Origin: Phoenix dactylifera
Lineage: Eukaryota; Streptophyta; Magnoliopsida; Arecales; Arecaceae
DNA length: 64,000 nucleotides
Direction: 5' to 3'
NCBI RefSeq assembly: GCF_009389715.1
Contig: NW_024067786.1
Coordinates: 496,001-560,000, forward strand
Shown here: piece by piece, positions 1 to 12,627 of the stretch
How positions within the stretch are numbered: position 1 is the first letter of the stretch
Layout of the letters: the number at the start of each line of letters is the position of its first letter
Program-made: the position numbers and the translations under genes
Notes under the pieces: generated by a model
Databases searched by the model: none
The model's input: only the letters and a program-made list of their open reading frames with translations
What the model was told of the DNA's origin: nothing

Positions 1-822
1 TGTCATCATTCTGGTCCTTTTCCAGATAGGAATATCTGAATCTTTAAATGCTCTCGAAATTTGAAGAATTCCTATTATTTCCATAGACAAGTCTAGATTT
101 TTGTTAGATAATTTTGAGATTTCCTTCAGTGTTTTTTTCTTGTAAGACTTTGAAACCCCTGATCATAACTAAACTTGATATGCAGTTTTCTACTCATGAC
201 TTGGTTATCATGAAAGAGCTTTTGTTATGGTGGCTCATGCCTGTGCTTTCACTTGAATGCATGCTTGGTGTGTATATGATGGTCTTGTATATACAAGTCT
301 GGTGGTATGACAACTAGATAAAAGAGAATTTTCAGCTGTGGACATTGATGTTGTTAATTTGAGTTTCCTAACTTGATTATGACTTAGTTAAAATCCCGGA
401 TCACTATGTTGATTCATCATCTTCTATCTGCATATGAATATTATAGTTAATTTTGATTTTTATCAATTCATTGAACAGCGAAATTCTTCTTTATTATTTC
501 TGGAGCATGTATATTTGTTTGAAATATTAACAAGCTGTTAGTTTAGGCTATTTACATGTAACAATTTTCCCCAGGACCAGAATTACTAACTTTGGACTCG
601 TTTTAGGGGAAAGCCATGACTAGGTTACACATGAAATGGGTCACTTATTTATGAGATTCTTTTATGGCCGTCATCTTACATGTTTTTGAGATAATAGATA
701 TTCACAACTTGATATCTTCCATGCTGTTACAGTTAGAATCGTGTGGTTCAGAAGTTACTCTCAGTTCAACTTTTTCACTATCCCATTAACTGTTTTCATT
801 TTAAATTTATCTTTATATCTAG
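1..822 (+). other. Upstream intronic sequence of the TRS130 gene
   Basis: This AT-rich stretch lies immediately before a convincing splice acceptor (AG at 821-822). Because the exon that follows encodes the middle of a long protein, this is most likely intron. I found no convincing exon here; short open frames in it do not resemble TRAPPC10 or any family I know. Confidence 0.6.
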
Positions 823-3800
823 GTGATAATACACTCCCAAGTGAAGGCTACTTTGAGCTTACAGGATGCGTGGTTGGATCTTCAAGCCGGATTCATTCAC
901 TTAGGAAAAGGGGATGGAAGGCCAACGTCAAGTTTCTTCCCACTTTCAATCTCCCCAACTTCTACAGCAGCATTCTTGTTTAGCATTTGCTTAGAAAGTA
1001 CGCCTAGTGGAGGTAAAGCATTTTTTTTTTTAATAAAGTGGTTTTGTCCAAGTGAAGGTTTGAGGATAGAAATATTTAAGGGGAAACGATTTATGGTATT
1101 TATACTGTTCACATGGTAGTTGTGTTATGCATGCTCAGGGAGCCATTCATGTGAACTCTGTGTTCCTTAGGCATGATATGCATATGAAATGAATGTCTCA
1201 CCACACTGGTTCATATTAAAGTACTGATTGCATTCCCGCTGTCAGTGGCACATCTAGGTTTCTTATTGAGGGGCCCAATCATGTCAATTGACAGCTTATT
1301 GACACATATGAAGCACGGACTGTGAAATAAAAAAATTGTTTGCTTCCAAAACTAACTAGAAGATTTTTCTTCATTCATAAAGAAAATAAGAGCACTCATT
1401 TATGTTTTCTAATATTCAGATAAATATATTTGGAATTGTCTGTGATGAGTCTTCATGTTCTGGAAGCCTGGTGATAATATAGGTGAAGAAATATCAATGC
1501 TAAATTCATAAAACTCGTTACACAAGAGACTCTGTGCCTCGATAGATGTAGAGAACTCTCAGCTGAACTGAGGAAAAATTCAATCAAGTTATTTAGACTG
1601 GATATAAAAATGGAGCTAATTCTTTAATTGCTTTATCACAGGGTTAGCAGAGATTTTGCTTATCAAATAGAATTGCCATTAAGGAAGAGAATAACTAACT
1701 TCAAAATTATAACTTGAAAAAAAGCCATGAGTTTTAAATAATTCGATGCTTAGGCTGAATACTTGAGAGATTTTGCCTATTCAATTGGTCCGCTAATATG
1801 TAGGAAGCTTTGCCATCTGAGGCCTGAAAAGGAGGTGTAGTCAGCCAATGCTTCCAGAGTCAATGAATGCAGTTTTGTTGAAGAAGGCTCTGTATCGTCT
1901 TTGCCTTTGCACTGTGGAAAAATCAGCAGCGTAGCAGTTCTTGAGAAAAAGAAGTTGATTTTTCTTAGTAATAAGTAGTCAGATAGCAGCAGGGACAATG
2001 GAAGGATGTTGAAGGTGAGTACTGGTTGACAAGGACTTTATATTATTCTATCAACCGTGCCTTTATTTTCCTTGGACTGCGAAGTGGTGTTTTTTAAATT
2101 GGTAAGGGAGTGAAGGAATTAGAGGAAACAAACATAGTTTGGCTGATAAGATCTATTCATCTTGAATGACTGCTGCAAATAATATAGGATAAGATATATT
2201 CTACATAACCTGCTCTGCTTCCTTCACCATAGCAATAAATCTGAAATGGAGATTCATGTTTCTCCGAGTTTTCATCAGAGTTATCTTTGCAAGTTACAAG
2301 ACACGCCAGTTTAATTTTTATGCAGTTCAGGTTTGACTGAAACAGTTAAATGAAAGTGAAAATTGCGATGCACTAGTTTGTGGTGGAGACACTGACATAT
2401 TATGGGAGCCGACCCCCTGCGGAAAAAAATACTAATAGGCTCTTAAAATATGAGGAAAATCACCTAACTTATATAGCCTTCACATATTTTAACTCATATA
2501 GTTTTCACATCTTTATTTAAATTATATGCATATTTTGTGCGGAGTGGGGTAGCATACTTCATGGCATATTTGCACCAAAGCCCTTACATTATTCTCTCAG
2601 TGTTCTTGTCATTGGGAATGGGTTCGGGGGTCTTATTGCAGTTATACAAGTTCATTAGAGACTGTATCATATGTGTTATTTTATTTTATTTTATTTTATT
2701 GTTGATATGACTATTTAGCTTCATAAATTAACACATTATTCCATAATAACTGTTTGTCAAAATATCAATTTTTTAATATTAGAATAGTTAAGGACAAGTA
2801 TGAGAAATATCAATCTGTTCTAACAAGAAGTTCTGGTGATATATAAGTGATTTTCCAACCATGATGCAGCTACAGTAAGTGTCAGGTTACGCCCTTACAA
2901 CTTGATACTCTTATAGTTAAATGAGTAACGGATATTTAGATGTCATGAATTTATTTGCTGGTGATGTAATGTAAATTGGTGAGAAAGATTTCAAAAAAAG
3001 AAATGAAAATATGAGGAAAAGCTGATTAATTCTACATATTTGCTAAACTACGACATCATATGATAGGGATTCACATAAATTATAATTGTTATAAGTGTTT
3101 AATGTAAATAGAGCCTTGATGCTCAATGTGATAGTTTCTGTTATCTTGGATCTATCATGTAGAAAACTTAGAGATAGCTGAAACAATTGGTGGACAAACA
3201 GAGCTGCTTCAACCGTGTTGTCTAATTGCCAATTTGACACTTAAAAAGGAAAAAAGAGAACATACTATAAGAAGGTAGCAGGGTAACCATTGTTGGTTTG
3301 GTTGGGATTTTGGGCAGAAAAGGGGATTCACGAACATTAGACAAGCATTGTACTTTGATAATGCTAAGGTGGGAACAAATATGGTTAGAAATGAGAGCAA
3401 ATAGGAAGTAATGAATATGAGGATGAGGGAAAGACTCAAGAAAATCCAAGTAACCATCATGAGAAAGGGTTTCAAGAAGCTAGCACTGACAGAGAACATG
3501 GCTTTGAAAGTGGATGGAGGGTGAAAAGGAAATGCAAAGTGATCCCAGTTTGATGAGTATCATCTGTTATAGCTATGTGCAAAATGAGTGCCGGTCTAAT
3601 AAAATACTGGGTTGATATGTGAGTCTTGGTCATGGGTCCACCTGTCATCTCACACCACATGCTTGTGCCATCACAATGGTGGGGTTTGCTCCTAACTTGA
3701 AGCTCCATTTCTTTCTCATACTGCAAGGATCTCAGTTTCTATATATTAGCAGAGGTGGCAATCTTTTTAATTTGTTAGTAGAAGCATTATGCTCTTCCTG

Positions 3801-5039
3801 TTGTTCCACATTCCACATGATGGAGCCTCCTATAGGCTGTGTGATCATTTGTCCTTTTTCCTATGATGTTTGGATTGATCTGCTGACAGATGTATAAATT
3901 GTGATTTTGCAGATCGGACTGAGGGACTACAAACAGAGAGTATATTGAATATTAAATATGGAATCTCTGGCAACAGAACCATTGGAGCTCATACACCTGC
4001 ATTAGTTAAACCTGGTGGCAATGGGGAACTGCTCTTTAAGAGTGTGCTTGTTTTACAGCGGCCTGTACTTGATCCATGCATAGCAGTTGGTTTTCTTCCA
4101 TTTTCTTCCAACTGCTTGAGAGTTGGCCAACTGGTTAATATGAGATGGAGAGTTGAAAGATTGAAGGATTTGGAGGACACCTCATCTTCCTCATGCAAAG
4201 TAAGTCTTCGAAACATTATTTTCTGGTTCTAAATGTTTCACATCTTTGTTCAGAATATGTTCTAATTGATGCTACTCCTGAGCCCACATAATGAGGGCCG
4301 TAGTTTTAAGTATGATAGCATGGACTTTTTGAGTCGGGCATAAATATGGAAAGTCGAAGTTTAGTAGCATGACAAATAGTGAGGGGTTACTAATGAGAAT
4401 ATAATTTTGAGAGTTCCATCTCTTTAACCGCATGGATTATCATTATGTTCTCCATCCTCTAAAGGAATTAAATCACCTTTTTCTCTTGGCTATAGTTTTA
4501 ACAGATCATTATTCTTTTTTCATTTCAATTGACACTTTGGATCCAGTAGATTAGGATAAAAAGGGTCATTTTGTCTTTCATTTTAAAATTCATAGTTATT
4601 TCCCCCTCTCCCACTGATGGTTGTAAAAGCAAAAATGTATTATTTCACCTTAAACATAGAGCATATTTTTTGAGCATTTCTTTGTGTGACAGGATGATGA
4701 GGTACTGTATGAAGTTGATGCGAACCCTGAGAATTGGATGATTGCTGGGAGGAAACGGGGACATGTATCACTGTCCAAAACACACGGTCTGTAATTTAAC
4801 CTTCTGTCTTGTTACTATTTCACACGCACGGACACATGATTCTAACAAAAATAGGAATTGCAGGTTCCCGGATAGAAATCATGGTGACGTGTGTGCCGTT
4901 GGCGTCTGGATATGTTCGGCCGCCCCATCTTGGCTTGCCTGATGTGGGGAATGCAAACATTAGCAGCAATCCAGCAGGGCCTCACCTGGTCTGTGTCCTT
5001 CCTCCAACCCTCAGTTCTTCATATTGTATACCAGCATGA
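823..5039 (+). CDS. TRS130: TRAPPII complex subunit TRS130/TRAPPC10, C-terminal exons (5' part outside window)
   Basis: The spliced exons 823-1012, 3913-4199, 4693-4786 and 4864-5039 read through in matching phases (1, 0, 1) into a stop at 5037-5039, giving about 215 residues. They contain segments typical of plant TRS130 (Arabidopsis CLUB): DAWLDLQ..GF.H.G.GDGRPTSSFFP, then YGISGNR..GAH, then NWMIAGRKRGHVSLS, and finally GYVRPPHLGLP with a PGPHLVCVLPPTLSSSYC-like end. By family knowledge the protein is a large subunit of the TRAPPII vesicle-tethering complex at the trans-Golgi, acting with Rab-A GTPases in cell-plate assembly and secretion. Only the C-terminal region is here; the rest lies to the left. 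Intron 1013-3912 is 2.9 kb. All junctions are GT-AG. Identity is from recalled family motifs, not from a search. Confidence 0.88.
1013..3912 (+). other. 2.9-kb intron of TRS130
   Basis: Bounded by a GT donor after 1012 and an AG acceptor before 3913, with compatible phases. It is AT-rich and includes a short TTTTA repeat near 2678-2700. The small open frames here, for example near 3209-3499 on the minus strand, look like chance. No element with clear ends was seen. Confidence 0.7.
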
Positions 5040-5485
5040 TTTTATCCAGACATGTGTATTCTGGTGCACTTATAGATTGAGTGCTAAGGTTTTCGTTACG
5101 AGCTTGCATTTATTGTATTGTTCGTTTAGTTTCTTACGAGTTTTAAAGTTTGGTTTTAGATTTTTTTGGTGATCTTAGTTTCTCAACCAAAGATATTGAA
5201 AATCTGTATCATTTGGTGGTAGTTTTTTAAAAGGAGACATTCAGCGGTGTACTTATGGTATGTTATCTCTTGATTAGGACCCTTGCGGATGGCACCATTT
5301 GCTCTCTCTCTCTCTCTCACACACACATGCGCACATGGAAAGTAGGGTCGATCAATTCTTGTTACCCTCCAATTAGAGAGATTATTGGAGGACAAGCGAG
5401 CATTCTCCAATCTCATTCTCCCATTTCGCACGTTTTTCAAGTCTCAAGAATAACTTGTTTAAGGTCAACGAAGAGGCAGATTTTT
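5040..5485 (+). other. 3' flank of TRS130
   Basis: This is the 3' UTR and downstream flank of the TRS130 gene. It contains a compound CT/CA microsatellite at 5303-5327 and no coding signal I can support. Confidence 0.5.
5303..5327. repeat. (CT)n(CA)n compound microsatellite
   Basis: About eight CT units run directly into about four CA units. It is a simple sequence repeat in the 3' flank of TRS130 and a likely length-variable marker. Confidence 0.85.
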
Positions 5486-6293
5486 AGAGGCGGTTGGCAA
5501 TAGAATTTTGGGAAGTAGAGTTTTTATAAAAAGTTATTTACTGTTTGGTAACTATATTTTTAAAGTGCTGTGGAATTTTAATGTGTTTGGTAAACAAATC
5601 GAAAAAGTACTTTTGGTATGACAAAATAAGCATAAAGGATATTGCATAGTATTATATAGTAGTGCATAATAAAAATATAATATATATTGATACATAAATA
5701 TATGATATAGTGCGATATTACTGTAATATAATATAATATTATTATAATATAGTAATATAATATTATAAACTATAGCATAATAATATAACATAATTTTATA
5801 TTATATAATATAACATATCAATGTATTATGACATAATGTAATATAATATTATATCTATAGTATAATACAATAATAATAATATAAAATATTATAATTATTA
5901 CCAGTATATATTAATAATTTATTAATATAATATTTTTAGAAACTAATTTTTGAAGAAAAATATAGAAGCATACAATCATAGTTGCAAAAATGAGATTTTA
6001 CGATTCTTTTCTTTTCGGTGCTTTTCTTATTGCCTTTATTGGGACTCTTGCATATTTTTATAATATAAAGCGACATTTTTTGTAATTATAATATTTTATC
6101 ATAGGTATTTTGGTCTTAAAAAAAATTATAAATCAAAACAGCTTCTCGTGCATGCTAAAAGTGCTTTTCCGAACCAAAGCTAAAACAACTTTCAGATTTT
6201 TTTTAACCAAATATTTCTATTTCATTCAAAAGTATTTTTGAAGGATCAGAAAGTATTTTTTGGTCTACTGAAATCGCTGCCAAGCAGGGCCTA
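5486..6293. mobile_element. hAT-like MITE (non-autonomous DNA transposon), degraded
   Basis: The right end reads ...GCTGCCAAGCAGGGCCTA; its reverse complement begins TAGGCCCTGCTTGGCAGCG. The left end begins TAGAGGCGGTTGGCAATAG, an imperfect inverted match of the TAGGGCCTGTTTGGCA type common in plant hAT-like MITEs. Both subterminal regions carry repeated short motifs of the kind AAAAGTACTTTT and TTTGGTAA in opposite orientation. The interior (about 5640-5960) is extremely AT-rich, with TATAATA-type low complexity. I could not find a clean 8-bp target duplication, so the exact ends are approximate and the class is an inference from the terminal motif. Confidence 0.45.
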
Positions 6294-8524
6294 AATATCT
6301 TCCTGCACCCATCCTTAAGATCCAAACCAAAACAGCTCCCAAAGCCTTGACCATGACATTAGGCGGCAGTTTCATTGCTATTCTTGCCAGCCCTGGCAAG
6401 AATTCCTAGAGAATCACATTCAGGCAACATGGTTTAAATCCAACAAAAAAATATCTTAATGTCATAGCTTGGGATGATGGGACTTTCTTGCTTTAAATCT
6501 TCTTTTGAAGGTAGAAAATGATAGTTAAAATTCTTGACACCCTGCTAAATAATAGTGTATCGTCTTGCATTTTCTTAGAATAGTTTCAATAGTCATTAGC
6601 TTAATTGCTTCCTCAATTGGCCGGCATTTTGGTATTTTCCTGAACTAATCAACCTAATTTGACTGGCATAGGAATCTAATTTCTCTTGCTGCATTCAGCT
6701 TTGGCGCTAACTAACTTAGACCCTGATAAACTGAAGCTAAGGTTTCCAGGTGCCAAATGAACTTTTAGGACCGATTAATTATCAAATGGTGAACCCTTAC
6801 TGGGGGAAAAAGAATCAAAGAGACAACATATCTGGCTCCAAGCACCGAGTGATGGGTCCAAGTTGAGTCTAAATTTAGATCCAAGCCTGTTTGGGTCATA
6901 CACAAATCAAGCTTGACCCACGCCACCTACAGCCCCACCTTTGAATTGGAGAAACAGTAGTCACCACCATCAATTCCTTTCAACTGTGTCCTGTAAAGGA
7001 GATGGGTAGTGGACCTAAAGTTCCATCATCAAGAATGAGTGGTGGACCTAAAGTTCCTGAGTGCTAATAGAAAACCGGTTAGATGAAATGTTGTTGTCAT
7101 GGAGGTTGACATCACACTGATCACAACAAAAAACCTAGGACACATTTTATTTCATCAATTCTATTTCTTTTGTTCTCATGTATGCCAGCTTGCTTGCAGG
7201 TCAATGTTAATTTGTTAAAAGTCATGCACCTCAGTCTAATGTCTCAGAAAAAAAAAAAAAAACGCGTAGGTGGGGGAGGGTAAACTAAGGAGGAACATCC
7301 CCGTCCCAGGACTTGAAACCTCTAGCAACCTACCCACCGTCTTCTTATAAACCTCACCAAGCCTCCAAAGTATCCTAAAGCCTTCAATATGACATCACGT
7401 GGATGTAAATCGTGTGAGAGTGTAATGAACATCACCTCTCCAGCCATACTTGGTTTCGTCACAATTACTACTGGCTTCGCCCTTTTGACTGTTTGCAGGA
7501 TGTTCTATTTCTTCTTTCGAATTCTTGATCCTATCGATATTGCTGGTATCAGTACTATACTATACTATACTATAATCTCTGCTGCCATTGCTACTGCCAC
7601 CACCATCACCTCTTTTGGTTTTACCACTTCTGTCCGCCTCGTTGGAATAAACCCTAAAGTCTCTGCATCTTCGCCGATCTTTGTATACTTCTCTTCGTCT
7701 TGGAAGGAGAAGATAAGATTTCTTCTGCCTTATGGAGATGAAAAATTGTGAGCAAGGTGCGGCGATTAGGTTCCATGCTCGGTGTATTGACATGTGGCTC
7801 CACTCCTGCTCTACTCGGCCCCTCGGCTTGTCCAACATTAGTCGGAATTCGAATGCTTTCCCATAGCATGTTCATATGATGTAGGCATGTAGCTTAAAAA
7901 AAAAAGTGCCGTAGCTTGATTAATAATAATTATATAATATAGTAATTTTTTCACCGGCCAAATACGGCAAATTTTATTTTTTCTCACAATCATTTTCTTG
8001 ATATATATAATTTCTAATGGTTGTTAGATTATCTTGTAATCTAACATACCCAAACTAAATTCACAATTAGACCATAGAGAATGATGGGAAAAATTGTTTG
8101 CCACCTGCGCTCGCAAAGTTATATAGCATCTTCCTCTTTGACATTTTCTGGTTACATCTCAGAAGTAGTTGGAATATTTTTTTATAAGATTAATTGATAT
8201 TTTACTAAAATGCTTGATCTAAGATCGATCAAATAGGTGTTCCTTAATCTTGTCATTGTGCGCAAGTGTAGACCCTGTCAAAGTGAACATTAATGGTCTT
8301 AGTCGTCCAAGTTAGAAGTGACTGACGAAGTCGTTGACAGCAAGTGACGTTCATATTCTTATAGTCGACATTTTTCTTCCCCCTTCCTGGAGATGGTAAA
8401 AATTTGAACACTTGGCGATTATTCTGAAGAAGCATTCACACGTTCATGACTTTGAACTGATTATGTGAGAATGATGATAGTGATTACTCCCACGTTTTAC
8501 CTTGTTGCTAACTTGAAACGCTAT
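6294..8524. other. Intergenic region, no supported gene
   Basis: Contains a 17-nt A-tract near 7245-7262 followed by a G-rich patch. A 120-codon open frame at 7389-7751 has no recognisable domain and low-complexity composition. A segment around 6850-7080 has repeated short phrases (guanine-poor and 'ggtggacctaaagttcc' twice), which suggests old repeat debris. I see no real gene. Confidence 0.5.
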
Positions 8525-8529
8525 CTTAG

Positions 8530-8817
8530 TATTGCGGGGTTTTCACCCCGGCAATAGTCCGCACACCAGCCGAGCAGGAAAAGCGACTGCATCCTCACCG
8601 AGGTATTGTCCGCTCTGAGGATCGGGGATCGTCGACCGCTCCCGAGGGTCCACCCTCTGGTGGCGCCCCGGGTGGAACCACCCTTTCCACCCCTCACGGT
8701 TTTGCCCCCAAAAGGCGCCTCGGTGAGAAGAGGTTATTGAGCCCCCTCATTTAAGGCACAGACCTTTCCGCTGATTAGTCGATGCGGGACTAAAGTTCGG
8801 AACCCCATCCCACAACA
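8530..8817. repeat. Left terminal repeat of the miniature LTR element
   Basis: This direct repeat copy is preceded by cttag (8525-8529). It shares nearly its whole length with the copy at 8875-9161. Confidence 0.8.
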
Positions 8818-8874
8818 CAGCCCCCCCAAGCGGGAAGGTCTGTGCGTGGCCGGGGCCCTCCTTTTAGCGCCATC

Positions 8875-9161
8875 TGTTGCGGGGTTTTCACCCCGGCAAC
8901 AGTCCGTACACCAGCCGAGCAGGGAAAGCGACTGCGTCCTCATCGAGGTATTATCCGCTCTGGGAATCGGGGATCGTCGACCGCTCCCGGGGGTCCACCC
9001 TCTGGTGGCGCTCCGGATGGAACCATCCTTTCTACCCCTCACGGTTTTGCCCCCAAAAGGCGCCTCGGTGAGAAGAGGTTATTGAGCCCCCCATTTAAGG
9101 CACAGACCTTTCCGCTGATTAGCCGATGTGGGACTAAAGTTCGGAACCCCATCCCACAACA
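8875..9161. repeat. Right terminal repeat of the miniature LTR element
   Basis: This direct repeat copy starts with TGTTGCGGGG and ends with CCCACAACA. It is followed by the duplicated target cttag (9162-9166). Confidence 0.8.
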
Positions 9162-9166
9162 CTTAG

Positions 9167-12100
9167 AATATGATTTAGAACATATGGGGACACTAAAATC
9201 GTTAATGACCCTTCTCCCGAGTTAAATCGTTAATCGCTCATGAATGATATATGGTTGTCGAGCTAAATTGGCGCAGAAACTATAGTTTCTTTTTTGAGGC
9301 TAAATGTGATGAACAACAGATTTGTTTTTAGAGCATTATCTTTTAGACCATCTCCAAATAAGGGTGGAAGTGGATAGGATAATATGTGTCTAGATTCATT
9401 TTTGTATTCGAATCTATCCAGCTATGGATAGATATTTAAGCATCCAACTAATATTCGTATTTGTATTCATATTTGTTAAAAAAAATAAATATGGATAGGA
9501 TGGAGGACTATCTGATCCATATCCGAATATCTAATTCTATTTCTAATACTATTAATTCTTAAGAAAAATAAATGACCATATTAACATACTATTAGCTTGA
9601 TTTACCTTCTACTTAATAATATTTTGATTATATAATTATAAAGTTTAATTATTCGATTTATATTTGTATTTATATTCTTACTATTTCATATCTGTTTAAA
9701 ACAAATATAGCTATATATCTGGAACCTCAACTCAATCTGCTAATTGCTTGTGTAAGAAGCGGCAATTAGTAGGATGAACAGGGAGGGGTACTTCACCTTT
9801 CCTCGCATTTTGTACCTGAAGAGGAAGAGTGGCAAATCCAATTATAATATATGCGTCAACAACTCTTAGCTTCAAATGAATTATGCATCAACTAGGCAAT
9901 GGTTAATGATCTTGTTCGCATGTCTCTTCTTTGTTTCATTGTTTGCTTGGATAGGTGAGGCCAGCTAGGCGTTCTGATTTCATACACTTGATGAAATCTA
10001 GGTGGTCCTTGTTCTTTGTACAAGCCTACAAATTGGCATATAGTTGTATCATGCACACCTGACCCTTAACTCACTCAATAGGGTCTAAATTCTGGACTCA
10101 TGAGTTAACCAAGTTGAGGCTTTCATATCCTGAACACAACTTCCTACAAGTCAAAAACTGTGCACCAGAGCAATCTCAACAAACACAACTTAGTAACAAT
10201 AGTTCATAAATTGAGTAAAGGAAGACATGAGGACTTGTGCAATAACAGGAATGATCTACAACCACATATAGGAGGTATAAATACAAACAAAGACGCAAAA
10301 AAAAATAGAAAACAGAATTTTTTTGGAAACAATAGCTTCTCACAACTACAAGAATATCAAGATATATGTGACGAAGATTTTAGAGAAATAATAAGAAAAA
10401 AAAAAACTACAGCACAAGTTCACGCAAAAATCCATAATAAAACAAGATAAATAGTCACAAGCTTTCAAAATCTTGCTTTATGCTTGAGGTGTTACAATAG
10501 ATTGGAGAAAAGAAGAGCAATCTTCTACAGAGAGAAATCATGAATGGGTTGAAATTTTATTCAACTAGATCCCAATCATGGTGGCAAACATTGAAGAAGT
10601 AGGCTCCAACAACTCTAGGGTTTAGATACTAGAAGTAGCACAAGAGGAATCCCAAATGAATCTCCACCATTCCAACAATAAATCTTCATTTCTCCTCTCC
10701 AAGAGGACATTGGACAAAACACTGGCTTTTTCTATGACTCTTTTCTTCTCCAAGCCGCTTCACAGATTGAGAAGACCCTCTTTCATACTACTTCTTTCTA
10801 CTCTCTGTCATCTCATGCAAGTGCAGTATAAAAAATAATTAAATATATATTATGAGCCTCCTTGTCAGATTGGATCCATGATAACAAGCCTAACAAGGAT
10901 TTAATTTAAACTTCAACTATCTTGAGCATGGATCATATAAAATTTGTGCCTTCCAAATTGAATTTGAATGGATTTAATTAGACTAGATGGTTAGAATCTT
11001 AAACTTTTTTGCAAGATTAGGACTAGAGCAAACAAAGCGATGAACCAGTCGATCAACAAATGAGCGAACGAATCCGATCTTGGTCAAATTCTAAACAAAA
11101 TACCAAGTTCGGGAGCAAAATCTAGGTTGTATTAGATCATGACTTGATTCGCTCCACTTGCGACCATATGCTTGTTAATTAAGAAGCACCTACTTAAAAT
11201 GAATAACAATTAAAGGGCTGTTAGATGTGCATGAGTGTAAACAAAAGCCAGCTATATATGACATGATCCACAATTTTTGACCACATTTCTGAAATGGGTT
11301 TTACATTCCCCAGTACCAAATCCAGAAAATAAGAGGGGGAAGTATGGTTTTAAGTGGTGTATAATAATTCTTTGACTAGGCAGGCAGGCATATGAATCTA
11401 ATACTTTTGAACAATTACCATCCACTGCAGGACTTGTGCCATGGAAGCTTCTCCTTCAATTCTCTGTCGTTCCAAAGCTTCAGAACGTTGTCATCATAGT
11501 CCAATAATGCATTCCAAGATGACATTTGAAATAATTACCCATGAAATTGCCAAAGACTATCCATCAAACGTTGCCAAAATCTGACCGCATCCATCTCCAC
11601 GCGAAGACTCTATACTTCACCGCGTCATGGATCAGATAGAAGGTCTGGAATAGCATAACCCGATTTTAAGATGGACCTACCTAAATGTATAACTTGTACT
11701 GAATAAGCTGCTAGTGCTTTACAGCTAAACCCCAGGTCTAATGCCTGATTAATGGATGCCATAATACCTACTGCACATCATTTTTGTTTCTTTAAAGTAT
11801 TTATGAGGATCCATATAGGCATATGTTTACTCTCACATTTGTTATGCTCTGATAGTTTTTGGATACTTATGCAAGACTAAAAATAGCTAAATAATATATT
11901 CTGGCCAGTTTTTTTATGGATGTGCTCCTGAGTTATGTCATTGTTAGTCAAATAGCAAGATAAGTTTGCTCTTATTTTAAAAAGTTTAAAATAGTGAAGG
12001 TATCGTTTGCGCACATCTAACCTAAAACTCTTCTGTTAAATATTCTGTCAGGGAGACTTCTCAGGTTGCCAATATATATATATATACATGAATTGATTTT

Positions 12101-12542
12101 CCTCTTGTCCAAGGGTTCTCCCTATCATTCTCTATAAAATAATCGACAAAAAATATTTTTTTATTCACGAATTTTTCCGGTGAGTACTGAGTAGTTCAAA
12201 AATCTTTATAGTTTATATACTAATGATGCTATGTGATGTTGTTGATAGTGATGTTTCTGCTGTTATTGATTATTTTAGCCTCCATCATTCATGTTTTCAG
12301 ATGAACAAACTTAGACATACTGAATACTTAGCCTCCTGCTAGCTTGTTAATCCCTCGGTCAGAATCTCCGGCCATGAAAGGCGTCAGATATTGATGGGTG
12401 GGACCCATAAACCCGCGTGCTATCTTTTTTGGAAAGAGCAAAGAAAATTCTGAAGTTTGTTTTCACATAGTATTTAACTTCAACGAAGCCTTTATTCTTC
12501 TTCCATCACCATTCACCATTTGCCTTAGCTTCCAAACCATCC
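9167..12542. other. Intergenic region, repeat debris, no supported gene
   Basis: AT-rich. The part 9340-9720 is rich in repeated 'gaata/atatttgt' words and looks like an old non-coding repeat. An open frame at 10160-10450 is Asn/Lys-rich low-complexity sequence without a known domain. The last few hundred bases are presumably the promoter region of the RING-H2 gene. Confidence 0.45.
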
Positions 12543-12563
12543 TATATATATATATTTATATAG
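12543..12563 (+). promoter_or_regulatory. TATA-box region of the RING-H2 gene
   Basis: An alternating TA run with a TTTATATAG end lies 65-85 bp before the start codon at 12628. This is the right position for a core promoter with a short 5' UTR. The transcription start is not directly visible. Confidence 0.5.
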
Positions 12564-12627
12564 TTGCCACTCCTCACACCCCAATACTCTCAAACCAAAT
12601 TCCTGATATCAAAGAAGCCATAGCAAG

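Larger units (their letters stand above)
8530..9161. mobile_element. Miniature LTR element (TRIM-like) with a 57-bp interior
   Basis: Two near-identical direct repeats, 8530-8817 and 8875-9161 (288 and 287 bp), flank only 57 bp. The right copy has the canonical LTR edges TG...CA (TGTTGCGGGG...CCCACAACA); the left copy differs at its second base. The whole unit is flanked by a perfect 5-bp duplication, cttag, at 8525-8529 and 9162-9166, as LTR-retrotransposon integration produces. It encodes nothing. The repeats are GC-rich against an AT-rich background. It is either an extremely reduced TRIM, or a tandem-LTR product that kept a sliver of interior. The repeats are similar enough to suggest a fairly recent insertion. 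Confidence 0.8.

Noticed and set aside
7389-7751. 120-codon open frame in the intergenic region
   Set aside because: It has no recognisable domain, its composition is low-complexity (Thr/Ile/Phe), and overlapping minus-strand frames are just as long. No promoter or splice context supports it.
8525-9166. Possible retrozyme (LTRs with hammerhead ribozyme)
   Set aside because: The LTR size fits and CTGAT occurs near 8771, but the conserved hammerhead core (CTGATGA ... GAAA) is not present in the right arrangement.
10160-10450. 96-codon Asn/Lys-rich open frame
   Set aside because: It consists of AT-rich low-complexity sequence with A-runs. No family is recognised.
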